Shown: positions 9,001 through 18,779, counted from the stretch's first letter. The stretch: DNA of 64,000 bases from Streptomyces sp. NBC_01296 (GCF_035984415.1 NZ_CP130720.1:2728001-2792000); one strand, 5' to 3'. Numbers and translations are program-made. The notes: generated from the sequence alone by a model not told the origin.

Positions 9001-12000
9001 GTGAGTCAGATCGTCGTCAAACGCCCGCCGCGGTCCTTGCCGCCCGAAGTTCCTTCGGACGAGCTGAGACTGGAGGCTCCGCCGGAGCTTCCCCGCGGGC
9101 AGCAGGAGGGCATGCTGATGCAGCTCCTGCCGATGCTCGGCATGGGCTCGTCGGTCGTCTTCTTCTTCATGCCGGGTGCGGCGCCCTTCATGCGCATCAT
9201 GGGTGTGTTGATGCTGGTGTCCACGGTGGGCATGGTCCTCTCCCAGCTGGTGCGCCACCGGCGCGGTACGCAGGGGCAAATGGCCGATGTGCGCCGGGAC
9301 TACCTGAAATATCTTGCGCAGACCCGCCGTCAGGTCCGCAGGACCGCACGGGCGCAGCGTGACGCGCAGCTGTATCTGCACCCGGCGCCCGAGCAGTTGT
9401 GGTCGGTGGTGGCCGAGGGTTCGCGGCTGTGGGAGCGGCGCGTCGGCGACGAGGACTTCGGCCAGGCCCGGCTCGGGCTGGGCGCGCAGCGCCTCGCGAC
9501 TGCGCTGGTGGCGCCGGACACGGCGCCCGTGGACGAGCTGGAGCCGCTGACGGCGGGCGCGATGCAGCGCTTCCTGAAGGTGCACTCCTCGCTGGACGGG
9601 CTACCGGTGGCGGTCTCGCTGCGGGCGTTCTACCACGTGACGGTGTCCGGCGAGCCGGAGTCGGCGCGCGGGGCGGCACGGGCGCTGGTGGCGCAGCTGA
9701 CGACGCTGCACTCCCCCGAGGACCTGGTGGTGGCCGTGGTGGCCGCGCCCGGCGCGGCGCCCGCGTGGGACTGGACGAAGTGGCTGCCGCACACGCAGGT
9801 CCCCGGGCAGGTCGACGGGGCCGGTACGAAGCGGCTGTTCAGCGATGACCTGGCCGAGGTGGAGGCGCTGCTGGCGCCGCGCCTGGAGGGGCGGCCGCGG
9901 TTCAGCCGGGACGTGTCCCCGGTGCTGGACCAGCCGCACCTGGTCGTCGTACTGGACGCCAACTCCCGGGGCGGCCTGGTGCCGCCGGACTCGGCGTTGG
10001 CGGCGGCCGAGGGGCTGCAGGGCGTGACCATCGTCGAGGTGGTCGCGGGCGAGCTGGACGAGCCGCGCGGCGGGCTGTCGGTCGTCGTGCGGCCGGGCCG
10101 GCTGCGCCTGGAGTCGGGCGCGGGGATCGCGTACGAGGGCGTACCGGACACGCTGTCGCTGCCCGCGGCGGAGGCGCTCGCGCGGCAGCTGGCACCGCTG
10201 CGCACCGGTGGCGGGGACGACGACGAACCGCTGCTGGCCAACCTGGACTTCACGGATCTGCTGAACCTGGGCGACGCGGCCTCGATCGACGTGGCCCGTA
10301 CCTGGCGTCCGCGCTCGGCCGGTGAGCGGCTGCGCGTGCCGATCGGTGTCGGCGAGGACGGCGCGCCGGTCATGCTGGACCTCAAGGAGGCCGCGCAGGA
10401 GGGCATGGGCCCGCACGGCCTGTGCGTGGGTGCGACCGGTTCCGGCAAGTCGGAGCTGCTGCGCACGCTGGTGCTGGGCCTGGCGGTCACGCACACCTCG
10501 GAGACGCTGAACTTCGTCCTCGCGGACTTCAAGGGCGGTGCGACCTTCACGGGCATGGGGCAGATGCCGCACGTGGCCGCGGTCATCACCAACCTGGCGG
10601 ACGACCTCACGCTCGTGGACCGCATGGGCGACTCGATCCGCGGTGAGCTGCAGCGCCGGCAGGAGCTGCTGCGCTCGGCGGGCAACTACGCGAACATCCA
10701 CGACTACGAGAAGGCGCGCGCGGCGGGTGCCCCGCTGGAGCCGCTGGCCTCTCTGGTGCTGGTCATCGACGAGTTCAGCGAGCTGCTGACCGCGAAGCCC
10801 GACTTCATCGACATGTTCATCCAGATCGGCCGCATCGGCCGCTCGCTGGGCGTGCACCTGCTGCTGGCCTCGCAGCGCCTGGAGGAGGGCAAGCTGCGCG
10901 GGCTGGACACGTACCTGTCGTACCGGATCGGTCTGCGGACCTTCTCGGCGGCGGAGTCGCGGACCGCGATCGGCGTCCCGGACGCGTACCACCTGCCGTC
11001 GGTGCCGGGTTCGGGCTACCTGAAGTTCGGTACGGACGAGATGACGCGGTTCAAGGCGGCGTACGTCTCGGGCACCTACCGCTCGGGCGGGGCGGACCTG
11101 TCGGTGGGCCTGTTCCCGGTGGAACGGCGTCCCGCGCTGTTCACGGCGACGCCGGTGCCGGTCGTGTACGCGGCGCCGGACCCCGCGTACCTGGCGGCGC
11201 AGTCGCAGCGGGAGGACGACGCGCTCGCGGACACGGTGCTGGACGTGATCGTGGCCCGGCTCGAGGGCCAGGGCGTGCCGGCGCACCAGGTGTGGCTGCC
11301 GCCGCTCGACCAGGCCCCGCCGCTGGACCAGCTGCTGCCGGCGCTGGCGCCTTCGGCGGAGCGGGGCCTGCACGCGGACGGGTACACGCGGCCCGGCGGG
11401 CTCGTCGTACCGCTGGGCCTCATCGACAAGCCGTTCGAGCAGCGCCGCGAGGTGCTGTACCGGGACTTCTCGGGTGCGGCGGGCCACATGATGGTGGTCG
11501 GCGGTCCGCAGTCGGGCAAGTCGACGCTGATGCGGACGCTGATCTCCTCGTTCGCGCTGACGCACACGCCGCGCGAGGTGCAGTTCTACGGGCTGGACTT
11601 CGGTGGCGGCAGCATGTCGTCGATCGCCGAGCTGCCGCACGTCGGCGGGATCGCCTCGCGCCTGGACCCGGAGCGGGTGCGGCGTACGGTCGCGGAGGTG
11701 GGCGGCATCCTCAACCGCCGCGAGGAGTTCTTCCGCTCGAACAACATCGACTCCATCGGAACGTACCGGCGGCGGCGCGCGGCGGGCGAGCTGCCCGGCG
11801 AGGCGTGGGGCGACGTGTTCCTCGTCATCGACGGCTGGGGCGGCTTCCGGACCGAGTACGAGGGCCTGGAGTCGGTGGTCACGGACATCGCCTCGCGCGG
11901 TCTGGGCTACGGCATCCACGTGGTGATCACGGCGGCGCGGTACATGGAGGTGCGCGCCGCGCTCAAGGACCAGATGCTGAACCGGCTGGAGCTGCGGCTC

Positions 12001-12966
12001 GGCGACGTCATGGACTCCGAGTTCGACCGCAAGGTCGCGGCGAACGTCCCGACGGGGATGCCGGGCCGCGGACAGGTCGCGGAGAAGCTGCACTTCCTCG
12101 GCGCGCTGCCGCGGATCGACGGCGCGCACGACCCGGAGGACCTGTCGGAGGCCACGGCCGCCTTCGTGTCGGTGGTGAAGCAGAACTGGGCGGGGGCCGC
12201 GGCTCCCGGCGTACGGCTGCTGCCGCGCCTGCTGCACGCCGACCAGCTGCCCCGGGGCGGGGACAACCCCGGCCGCGGGCTGGCCATCGGCATCGACGAG
12301 ACGGACCTGGAGCCGGTGTTCGTCGACTTCGAGAGCGACCCGTTCTTCCTCGTGTTCGGCGAGAGCGAGTCCGGCAAGACGAACCTGCTGCGGCTGATCT
12401 GCCAGCAGATCGCGGAGCGGTACACCCCGGACCAGGCGCGCCTCGTCGTCGGCGACTACCGGCGCAGCCTGCTCGGTGCGCTGCCGGAGGAGCACCTGCT
12501 GGAGTACGCGCCGATGGCGAGCTCGCTGCAGACGCACATGGAGGCGCTGGGCGGGGTGTTCTCCCGGCGGCAGCCGCCGACCGACGTCACTCCGCAGCAG
12601 CTGCGCGACCGCAGCTGGTGGACGGGCCCGGACGTGTTCATCGTCATCGACGACTACGACCTGGTGGCCACCAGCCAGGGCAATCCGCTGGCCCCGCTGG
12701 TGGAGTACCTGCCGTTCGCCCGCGACACGGGCGTCCGCTTCATCATCGCGCGCAACTCGGCGGGCGCCTCGCGTTCGCTGTACGAGCCGTTCATGCAGCG
12801 ATTCAAGGAGCTCGGCGCGCAGGGCGTGGTGCTGTCGGGCGACCCGTCCGAGGGCGACCTGATCGGCAACGTACGCCCCCGTCCGATGCCCCCGGGCCGC
12901 GCGTACTTCTCCTCGCGCAAGCGCGGCACGTCCCTGGTCCAGCTGGGCCGCCTGCCGGGAATGTAG
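9001..12966 (+). CDS. eccC: type VII secretion ATPase EccC (FtsK/SpoIIIE family, three ATPase domains)
   Basis: Motor ATPase of the ESX system that recognises WXG100 substrates. 1321 residues from GTG 9001. Two N-terminal hydrophobic stretches (~38-80), then three FtsK-type domains with intact Walker A motifs: GATGSGKS (477-484), GGPQSGKS (834-841) and GESESGKT (1120-1127). Walker B-like segments are LVLVIDEFSELL, FLVIDGWGGF and FIVIDDYDL. All three are on one chain, unlike mycobacterial ESX-1 where EccCa and EccCb are split. A strong terminator follows 25 bp after the stop. Confidence 0.97.
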   Translation: MSQIVVKRPPRSLPPEVPSDELRLEAPPELPRGQQEGMLMQLLPMLGMGSSVVFFFMPGAAPFMRIMGVLMLVSTVGMVLSQLVRHRRGTQGQMADVRRDYLKYLAQTRRQVRRTARAQRDAQLYLHPAPEQLWSVVAEGSRLWERRVGDEDFGQARLGLGAQRLATALVAPDTAPVDELEPLTAGAMQRFLKVHSSLDGLPVAVSLRAFYHVTVSGEPESARGAARALVAQLTTLHSPEDLVVAVVAAPGAAPAWDWTKWLPHTQVPGQVDGAGTKRLFSDDLAEVEALLAPRLEGRPRFSRDVSPVLDQPHLVVVLDANSRGGLVPPDSALAAAEGLQGVTIVEVVAGELDEPRGGLSVVVRPGRLRLESGAGIAYEGVPDTLSLPAAEALARQLAPLRTGGGDDDEPLLANLDFTDLLNLGDAASIDVARTWRPRSAGERLRVPIGVGEDGAPVMLDLKEAAQEGMGPHGLCVGATGSGKSELLRTLVLGLAVTHTSETLNFVLADFKGGATFTGMGQMPHVAAVITNLADDLTLVDRMGDSIRGELQRRQELLRSAGNYANIHDYEKARAAGAPLEPLASLVLVIDEFSELLTAKPDFIDMFIQIGRIGRSLGVHLLLASQRLEEGKLRGLDTYLSYRIGLRTFSAAESRTAIGVPDAYHLPSVPGSGYLKFGTDEMTRFKAAYVSGTYRSGGADLSVGLFPVERRPALFTATPVPVVYAAPDPAYLAAQSQREDDALADTVLDVIVARLEGQGVPAHQVWLPPLDQAPPLDQLLPALAPSAERGLHADGYTRPGGLVVPLGLIDKPFEQRREVLYRDFSGAAGHMMVVGGPQSGKSTLMRTLISSFALTHTPREVQFYGLDFGGGSMSSIAELPHVGGIASRLDPERVRRTVAEVGGILNRREEFFRSNNIDSIGTYRRRRAAGELPGEAWGDVFLVIDGWGGFRTEYEGLESVVTDIASRGLGYGIHVVITAARYMEVRAALKDQMLNRLELRLGDVMDSEFDRKVAANVPTGMPGRGQVAEKLHFLGALPRIDGAHDPEDLSEATAAFVSVVKQNWAGAAAPGVRLLPRLLHADQLPRGGDNPGRGLAIGIDETDLEPVFVDFESDPFFLVFGESESGKTNLLRLICQQIAERYTPDQARLVVGDYRRSLLGALPEEHLLEYAPMASSLQTHMEALGGVFSRRQPPTDVTPQQLRDRSWWTGPDVFIVIDDYDLVATSQGNPLAPLVEYLPFARDTGVRFIIARNSAGASRSLYEPFMQRFKELGAQGVVLSGDPSEGDLIGNVRPRPMPPGRAYFSSRKRGTSLVQLGRLPGM

Positions 12967-12991
12967 GACCGCACGACGAGCGCCGACAAGG

Positions 12992-13022
12992 AGCGGGGCC
13001 CGGCCACCGGCCGGGCCCCGCT
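12992..13022 (+). terminator. eccC terminator
   Basis: A 14-bp perfect stem (12992-13005 with 13009-13022), a 3-nt loop, then TTCTC on the plus strand, 25 bp after the eccC stop. The next gene therefore probably has its own promoter in 13023-13124. Confidence 0.8.
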
Positions 13023-13124
13023 TTCTCGTGATCAACGGGAAACGCTCCCCCGGGGCCGCGCGGAGCGTCGATAATCGGTGGTGAAGACCGCGGTAGCACC
13101 GCACCGCCGAGGGAAAGGCCGCAC

Positions 13125-13370
13125 ATGGGCACTCAGCAGGAGAAGGACGAGCTGTACGCGCTCGACATCAGCGGCGTGGAGTGGGAGGGCCCGCCCGGGA
13201 CCAGCCCCGACGAGGAGCGGGTCGAGATCGCCCGGCTGCCCGAGGGCGCCGTGGCCATGCGGTCCTCGCTCGACCGGGACACCGTCCTGCGCTACACGAA
13301 GGCAGAGTGGGAGGCCTTCGTGCTCGGGGCCAGGGACGGGGAGTTCGACCTCGACCGCGGACCGCGCTGA
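13125..13370 (+). CDS. DUF397 domain protein (orphan)
   Basis: 81 residues, ATG 13125, with GAGGGAAAGG upstream. The DUF397 hallmarks are present: an N-terminal acidic stretch, ISGVEWEGPPGT, VEIARLPEGAVAMRSS, and a C-terminal YTKAEWEAFVLGARDGEFD. In streptomycetes DUF397 proteins are small partners of helix-turn-helix regulators and are normally encoded beside one. No such regulator is adjacent here: the neighbours are eccC and the WXG100 genes. Flanked by terminators on both sides, so it is transcribed alone. Confidence 0.85.
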   Translation: MGTQQEKDELYALDISGVEWEGPPGTSPDEERVEIARLPEGAVAMRSSLDRDTVLRYTKAEWEAFVLGARDGEFDLDRGPR

Positions 13371-13393
13371 GGCCGCTGCCCCGGGGTACGACG

Positions 13394-13424
13394 ACGGGGC
13401 GCGCCCGGTGCGGGCGCGCCCCGT
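13394..13424. terminator. bidirectional terminator between the DUF397 gene and the WXG100 operon
   Basis: A 14-bp perfect stem (13394-13407 with 13411-13424) and a 3-nt loop, located between the stop codons of two convergent genes. No T-run in either direction. Confidence 0.7.
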
Positions 13425-13452
13425 ATCCGCATGCGACTGCGGTCGACCTGGC

Positions 13453-13764
13453 TCAGTAGGCCTCGGTGAACAGGCGCGAGGCCTTCACGTCGGTGGCGCG
13501 GTAGTCGCCCTTGCCGCGCTCGATCAGCGTCGCGACCTGCTCGAGCTGCTTGTGCATGTGGTCGGCCTTGCCCTTGTACTTCCCCTGGAGGGTGATGTAG
13601 GCCTGGTGCGCCTCACCGTCCCAGGTGTCCGTGACGACCTTGAGGGCCTGGTCCATCTCCTCCAGGTCCGTCATGATCTTCTTGGAGACGATGCGGATGC
13701 GGTTCGCCATCTCCTGGACGCTCTCATACCGGACCTTGGTGTGCCCGCCGTCGGGACCGGACAT
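13453..13764 (-). CDS. WXG100-family ESX substrate with YxxxD export signal
   Basis: 103 residues from ATG 13764; AAGGAG lies 6 nt upstream, which rules out the ATG five codons earlier because that codon overlaps the ribosome site. Helical hairpin with the W-x-G turn at W48-D-G50 (VTDTWDGEAHQAY) and a C-terminal YRATD (Y88...D92), the YxxxD/E motif recognised by the secretion machine. Size and turn fit an EsxA/EsxB subunit; the export motif suggests the EsxB (CFP-10-like) role, but I cannot assign the letter with certainty. 63 bp downstream of its partner gene. Confidence 0.92.
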   Translation of the reverse strand: MSGPDGGHTKVRYESVQEMANRIRIVSKKIMTDLEEMDQALKVVTDTWDGEAHQAYITLQGKYKGKADHMHKQLEQVATLIERGKGDYRATDVKASRLFTEAY

Positions 13765-13827
13765 GTTGTACTCCTTCACGCTGAGTTGAGTGGGAACGAC
13801 GTGACGCCGTAAGACGTGGGCGGCAGG

Positions 13828-14163
13828 TCAGATGCCGTTGAGGCCCGAGCCGCCCTGGCCGGCGCCGGCCTGCACCGTCTTGAACGCCGCGCGCACGTCG
13901 TCGTCCTGCGCGTTGCTGAGGTTCTTGGTCTGCGCGACCGCGTTGTGCAGCACCCCGAGCAGACGACGGATCTCGTCGTGGTCCTCATTGACGACCGTCT
14001 GGGCGGAAACGAAGCCCGAGGCACCCACACCGGTCCAGCCGGCGCTCACCGTGGCGAGGATGTCGGCCAGCTCGCGGGACTGGGTGGTGACGGCACGGGC
14101 CGTCGTCTCGATCTTGTTCTTCGCCTGGACGATCGGATCGTCTGCGAGTCCGAAATTGCTCAT
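13828..14163 (-). CDS. WXG100-family ESX substrate/partner
   Basis: 111 residues from ATG 14163 (MSNFGLADDPIVQAKNKIET), with GAAGTGAGGAGC upstream; the longer reading to 14247 is discarded. The W-x-G turn is W43-T-G45 (VSAGWTGVGASGF), between two long helices. Ends in a flexible Gly-rich tail (AGAGQGGSGLNG), with no obvious YxxxD motif. Presumably forms a heterodimer with the neighbouring WXG100 protein; the S. coelicolor EsxA/EsxB pair is secreted and affects sporulation. Confidence 0.92.
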   Translation of the reverse strand: MSNFGLADDPIVQAKNKIETTARAVTTQSRELADILATVSAGWTGVGASGFVSAQTVVNEDHDEIRRLLGVLHNAVAQTKNLSNAQDDDVRAAFKTVQAGAGQGGSGLNGI

Positions 14164-14376
14164 CCGAAGCTCCTCACTTCTCAATTCGCCGGCAGAACCG
14201 GCGGATTGCGCGGCAGAGCGGGCGTTCCCGGCGCGGATTCGAGCCACGCGCCCTGGAACTCCCCCTCCGCCTCACGCGATCCCCCGATCACAGTCGTGAA
14301 GCCTGGTGTCACTCTAGCCAGTTCATCGGACGGTCCCAACACCGGTGGGCCGCTTCCGTTGATGAACTGTGACGGT

Positions 14377-15654
14377 TCACTGCAAACGACCCCGGCGCTT
14401 CCGGGCGTCCCGGACCACCGTCGCGGTGCCCGCGATGACCGCGATCAGCACGCCCCCGATCCCGAGAGCGTACGTGCCGAACCGCTCCTCGCGCTCCTGC
14501 GCCGTCTCGGACGTCCGCAGCGCCGCCACCTCCGGTGCGGCGGCCGGGGGCGGGCCGGGGTCCGGGACGGGGGCCTTGGGGCGGTCGTGGTCCTGGGTGA
14601 CCGCGCGGACCGGGTCGACGACGCCCCATCCGACGTAGTCGTCACGGCCGTTGACCGAACGCTCGGCGGTCCCCTGGATCTGCCAGACGATCTCCTGCGG
14701 GGACCAGTCCTCGTGCTTCGCCCGCAGCAGGGCCGCGACTCCGGCGACGTAGGGCGCCGAGAAACTGGTGCCGTTGTCGATGCACTGTCCGAAGCCGGGG
14801 ACGGTGGAGACCATGTCGACGCCGGGCGCGGCGACCCCGATGAAGTCGCCGGGCTGGGAGAACGCGGCCCGCTCGTTGTTGCGGTCCGAGGAGGCCACGG
14901 CGAGGACGCCGGGGAAGGCCGCCGGGTAGGTCCTGTGCTTCTCGCCGCTCATGCCGTCGTTGCCCGCCGAGGCCACGACCACGACCTTCGCGTCGATGGC
15001 GCGCTGGACGGCCTTGCCGAGCTCGGAGTCGGCGGTCAGGGGGGCGTCGGTGTCCTGGGAGATGTTGATGACCTGGGCGCCCTTGGACACCGCGTGGTCG
15101 ATCGCCTGGCCCAGGGAGAGGGCGTTGCCCTTGCCCTGTCCGTCGTTCTGCCGGATCGGGATGATCGTCGAGTCGGGGGCCAGGCCGACGAAGCCGGTGC
15201 CTTCCTGCGGTCGGGCCGCGATCAGCCCGGCCACCTTGGTGCCGTGGCCCACCGTGTCGGTCGTGCCGTCGCCGCCCTTGGGGTCGATCAAGTCCTTGCC
15301 GGCGCCGACGTCGATGGCGCCGCTGAGCTGCGGGTTCGCACGGTCCACACCGGTGTCGATGACCGCGACGCGGACGGGCTTGCCGTTCTTGTCCTTGCCC
15401 TTGGTCTGCGCCCAGAGCGCGTCGAGCAGCAGCCGCTGCAGGGCCCAGGGGCGGTCGGCGATCTGCTTCTTCATGGGGAAGGTGCACTCGCCGGCGCCCG
15501 CGAGTTCCAGGGCCGGTGCGCGGACGGGTTCCGGGTACGGGGCGGCCGCCGCGGCGGCGGTGGCGGCACCGGCCGCGACGGTCGTGCCGGACAGGGCGGC
15601 CACGGCGAGCGCCCCGGTGACGAGTGCGCTGCGCGTGTACGAGGGCATGGGCAT
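14377..15654 (-). CDS. mycP: type VII secretion mycosin protease MycP (S8 subtilisin family)
   Basis: Membrane-anchored extracellular subtilase of the ESX complex. 425 residues from ATG 15654, with GAGGA 8 nt upstream (a second ATG is two codons in). Signal peptide at residues ~1-38. Catalytic triad D100 (VAVIDTGVD), H137 (GHGTKVAGL) and S297 (NGTSFSAPYVAGV), with oxyanion N232 (ASAGND). A proline-rich linker (~359-375) leads to a C-terminal membrane anchor (~394-414) and a basic tail. Starts 11 bp after the eccB stop; same operon. Confidence 0.95.
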   Translation of the reverse strand: MPMPSYTRSALVTGALAVAALSGTTVAAGAATAAAAAAPYPEPVRAPALELAGAGECTFPMKKQIADRPWALQRLLLDALWAQTKGKDKNGKPVRVAVIDTGVDRANPQLSGAIDVGAGKDLIDPKGGDGTTDTVGHGTKVAGLIAARPQEGTGFVGLAPDSTIIPIRQNDGQGKGNALSLGQAIDHAVSKGAQVINISQDTDAPLTADSELGKAVQRAIDAKVVVVASAGNDGMSGEKHRTYPAAFPGVLAVASSDRNNERAAFSQPGDFIGVAAPGVDMVSTVPGFGQCIDNGTSFSAPYVAGVAALLRAKHEDWSPQEIVWQIQGTAERSVNGRDDYVGWGVVDPVRAVTQDHDRPKAPVPDPGPPPAAAPEVAALRTSETAQEREERFGTYALGIGGVLIAVIAGTATVVRDARKRRGRLQ

Positions 15655-15665
15655 CGGCGGCGTCC

Positions 15666-17228
15666 TCACGAACCCTGCGGCTGGCGGGCGGAGTTGGTGT
15701 CCAGGCGCGGCCCCTTCGAGAGGAACTCGGACCAGGCGATGGGCACCATGGCCGGTGTGACCGTCCCGTAGCCGAGCCGGATCTGCGCCTGGCTGGCCTC
15801 GGGGCGGCCGTCCGCGCCGGCCTGGCCGTTCGGCTGGTCGGGGGCGCCGATCTTCGACTTCTCGGCGTCGCTGTCCCCGTTGGCCTGCACCGCGTACCGC
15901 AGTCCGGTGTCGGTGACCAGGAACAGGGCGCCGCCGGCGGTGGTCTGCTTGCCCTGGACCTGCGTATAGAGCAGTCCCGAGCCCGGCGTGACGTACGCGC
16001 TCGTGCCGCTGGCGGTGATGTCGATGGGGAATCCGGTGCCGGCCCAGGTGCTCAGCGTCTGGTTGCCCTGGCCGTCGACCGAGCGCAGCACGTTGCAGAC
16101 GGTGTCGCGGGCGCCCGAGCCGGCGGCCTGGTTGATCCGGTCGGACTTCTTCTGCGGCCACTTGGCCTCGCCCTTGAACGCCGTGGCGTCCGGGTTGAGC
16201 GACTGGAGGTCGACCTCGCGGGGCTTTCCGTGCATGTTGAGGCCGTCGGTCGCGGGCGCCGAGATCAGCAGCCACGCCACGAAGTCGGAGACCGGCGCGA
16301 CCTTCCCGGGCAGCACGACGTAGTGCTGCGCACCGGAGCCGGTCTGCGCCTTCAGCACCATCCCGACCTTGTTGTCGCCGGTGGTCAGGCCCTGTACGTC
16401 GGCCTTCGTGCCGGCCGCGACGGGCAGCTGCGGGAAGGCCAGGTCGTCCCCGGAGTTGAGGGTGGACAGCCACGTCTCGGTGACCTGCTGCGGGGTGGCG
16501 CCGGTGTTGCCGACCAGCGCGTTGGTCATCTTCCCGGCGTCCGCGCCTCCTTCGGGGAACTTGTACTTCGTCCCCGTCGCGTCGATCAGGTAGCGCTCCT
16601 TGGCCCCGCCGGTGCTCTGCACGTACAGCATCTGGCTGTCGGTGACCTTGCGGTCGTCGTCCATCAGCCCCGCCTCGCGGTCGGCGAGGACGAACGTCGC
16701 GGTCTGCACGGTCTTGCCGTTGCCGCCCGGCGCCTGGCAGACGGCCCAGCGCTTCGCCTTGCCGGCGTCCTGCGGGGCCGGCAGCCGGTCGGGCGCGTAC
16801 GGGATGCCGATGATGGGCCCGCGCGGCGGCTTGCCCGCGTCCAGGATCTTGTCGTCGATCTGGATGACCTTGAACTTCTGCGGATCCAGGAGGAGTCGGG
16901 CGGAAGCCAGGTTGAGCACCGGGTGCAGCCGGGTCTGGTCCTTGCCGTTCACCTTGGTCGTGAGCACCACGTACCGGGTCGTCGACTGCTTGCCGACGAT
17001 GACCTTGGTACCGGCCTCGTCCCAGCCCTTGGGCGCCTGCGGCTTGAACATTCCCCAGGCACCGAACGCGGCGAGTACGAGCGCCCCCGCCACCAGCCCG
17101 GGCAGAACCGCACGCAGCGGACGCGGCGCACCTTCCTCGGACCCGGTGGCGGAAGGCTGGAGGAACGCGGCCACCGTGCGCCGCTTCGCAAAGGTGTACG
17201 CGTTGAGTTCATCACGTCGTGATGCCAT
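15666..17228 (-). CDS. eccB: type VII secretion protein EccB
   Basis: Membrane-anchored periplasmic/extracellular subunit of the ESX complex. 520 residues. The N-terminus has the EccB signature MASRRDELNAYTFAKRRTVA, then one membrane segment at about 38-62. A large extracytoplasmic repeat domain follows. Two cysteines (AVCQAPGG and DTVCNVLRS) match the pair that forms the structural disulfide in mycobacterial EccB. Divergent from eccE; leads the eccB-mycP operon. Confidence 0.95.
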   Translation of the reverse strand: MASRRDELNAYTFAKRRTVAAFLQPSATGSEEGAPRPLRAVLPGLVAGALVLAAFGAWGMFKPQAPKGWDEAGTKVIVGKQSTTRYVVLTTKVNGKDQTRLHPVLNLASARLLLDPQKFKVIQIDDKILDAGKPPRGPIIGIPYAPDRLPAPQDAGKAKRWAVCQAPGGNGKTVQTATFVLADREAGLMDDDRKVTDSQMLYVQSTGGAKERYLIDATGTKYKFPEGGADAGKMTNALVGNTGATPQQVTETWLSTLNSGDDLAFPQLPVAAGTKADVQGLTTGDNKVGMVLKAQTGSGAQHYVVLPGKVAPVSDFVAWLLISAPATDGLNMHGKPREVDLQSLNPDATAFKGEAKWPQKKSDRINQAAGSGARDTVCNVLRSVDGQGNQTLSTWAGTGFPIDITASGTSAYVTPGSGLLYTQVQGKQTTAGGALFLVTDTGLRYAVQANGDSDAEKSKIGAPDQPNGQAGADGRPEASQAQIRLGYGTVTPAMVPIAWSEFLSKGPRLDTNSARQPQGS

Positions 17229-17504
17229 GACCGCCTGCTTCTCCCCGCACGGCCCGGTCGGTGAGTACGGTCCCCGGGCCTCGATTGTCGGACCGGGGAC
17301 CTACTATGCCTCTTGACGGAGGGTGCCCAGGGGCCGGGTAGGGTGAGGCCGCCGCTCACTGTCTTCCGGGCCGCACGATTCAGGGGTCGTCGGGGTATTC
17401 AGGGCTTGTTGGGGTGGATTGGGGAGATCCGGGGTCCTGCGGCGGGCAGCGCCCGGCTCCGGCACTCACGGGGTACGGCCCCGGGAAGGGGAGGTGGGCG
17501 AGTG
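17229..17504. promoter_or_regulatory. divergent eccB/eccE promoter region
   Basis: 276 bp between divergent ESX operons. On the plus strand TTGACG (17313-17318) and TAGGGT (17339-17344) resemble -35/-10 boxes, but their 20-nt spacing is long. The minus-strand promoter for eccB is presumably in 17230-17310. Nothing else is recognised. Confidence 0.35.
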
Positions 17505-18779
17505 ATGGCCACCGCGACGCAGCCGCAGACGGGTGCACCCGCACCCGCTCGCGGCGGGGTGACGCCGTATCCGAAGTCGAGCCCGGGCCGTTTCGGCCCG
17601 TTCCGATTGCAACAACTCGTACTGCTCCAGATCGCCGTGGCCGCCCTGCTGGTGGCCTGGGTCGTGGAGCCGATGCTGCTGATCCCGGCCGGTGTCCTGG
17701 CGCTCGTCCTCGTGGTGCTCGCCGTCGTACGCCGCCACCAGCGCTCCCTGCCGGAGTGGATCGGCGGCGCGCTCGCGCTGCGCTCCCGGCGGCGCCGGGC
17801 CGCGTCGTTCGCGGTTCCCGCGGGTACCGAGCCGGGGCTGGCCCCGCTCGTCGAGGCCGATCCGGCGCTGCGGACCCTCACGTTCAGCGACCGCGACCGG
17901 CGGCCCGTCGGGATGGTCGGTGACGGGACGTTCCTGACCGCCGTCGTCCAGGTGGACACGGACGCCACCGCGCTGCGGCCCGACCGCGGCGCCCGGCCGC
18001 TGCCGCTGGCCCTCGTACGGGACATCCTCGAAGTCGACGGCATCCGGCTGGAGTCCGCGCAGCTGGTGCTGCACACCCAGCCCGCGCCGGCCCCGCACCT
18101 GCCGGCCCAGTCGATGGCCACCCGCAACTACGCGCCCCTGCAGGCCGCCACGGGAACCCCGGCGGTGCGGCTGACGTGGATCGCGCTCAAGCTCGACCCG
18201 GAGCTGTGTCCCGAGGCGGTCACCGCGCGCGGTGGCGGGCTGGCGGGCGCGCAGCGCTGTGTGGTGCGGGCGGCCGACCAGTTGGCGAGCCGGCTGACCG
18301 GGGCCGGGTTCCGGGCCACCGTGCTCACCGAGCAGGAGCTGACGGCGGCACTGGCCACCTCCTCCTGCGCGAACCCGATGGCGATCACGCAGGCGGGGCG
18401 CTCGGCGAGCACCGGCCGGCGGACGGAGGAGACGGCGCGGATCTGGCGCTGCGACGACCGCCGGCACACCACTTACTGGATAGGCCGCTGGCCGCAGCTC
18501 GGCGGCAGCGGGGCGGCGTCCCTGCCGCAGTTCGTGGCGCTGCTGACCTCGCTGCCGGCGCTGGCGACGAACTTCAGCCTGACGATGGCTCCGGCGGAGC
18601 GCCAGGGCGTCACGCTGACCGGCCACGTACGGGTCACGGGGCGCAGCGACGAGGAACTCGTGGCGGCCCGCAGGGAACTGGAACGCACGGCCCGCGGTGT
18701 GCGCACCGGGCTGGTCCGGCTCGACCGTGAACAGGTACCGGGGCTGCTGGCTTCGCTGCCGCTGGGAGGGGCGCGATGA
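17505..18779 (+). CDS. eccE: type VII secretion protein EccE
   Basis: 424 residues from ATG 17505, preceded by GGAAGGGGAGGTGGGCGA; a GTG codon immediately upstream could also be used. N-terminal proline-rich cytoplasmic leader, two adjacent hydrophobic segments (about residues 44-75) and a basic patch (RSRRRRA). A soluble domain of EccE type follows (...TYWIGRWPQLGGSGAASL...). EccE caps the periphery of the ESX membrane complex. Its TGA overlaps the next ATG (ATGA), so the downstream unknown gene is translationally coupled. Confidence 0.9.
   Translation: MATATQPQTGAPAPARGGVTPYPKSSPGRFGPFRLQQLVLLQIAVAALLVAWVVEPMLLIPAGVLALVLVVLAVVRRHQRSLPEWIGGALALRSRRRRAASFAVPAGTEPGLAPLVEADPALRTLTFSDRDRRPVGMVGDGTFLTAVVQVDTDATALRPDRGARPLPLALVRDILEVDGIRLESAQLVLHTQPAPAPHLPAQSMATRNYAPLQAATGTPAVRLTWIALKLDPELCPEAVTARGGGLAGAQRCVVRAADQLASRLTGAGFRATVLTEQELTAALATSSCANPMAITQAGRSASTGRRTEETARIWRCDDRRHTTYWIGRWPQLGGSGAASLPQFVALLTSLPALATNFSLTMAPAERQGVTLTGHVRVTGRSDEELVAARRELERTARGVRTGLVRLDREQVPGLLASLPLGGAR

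Noticed and set aside
9601..13104. 1167-codon minus-strand open frame
   Set aside because: Antisense of eccC with no recognisable motif.
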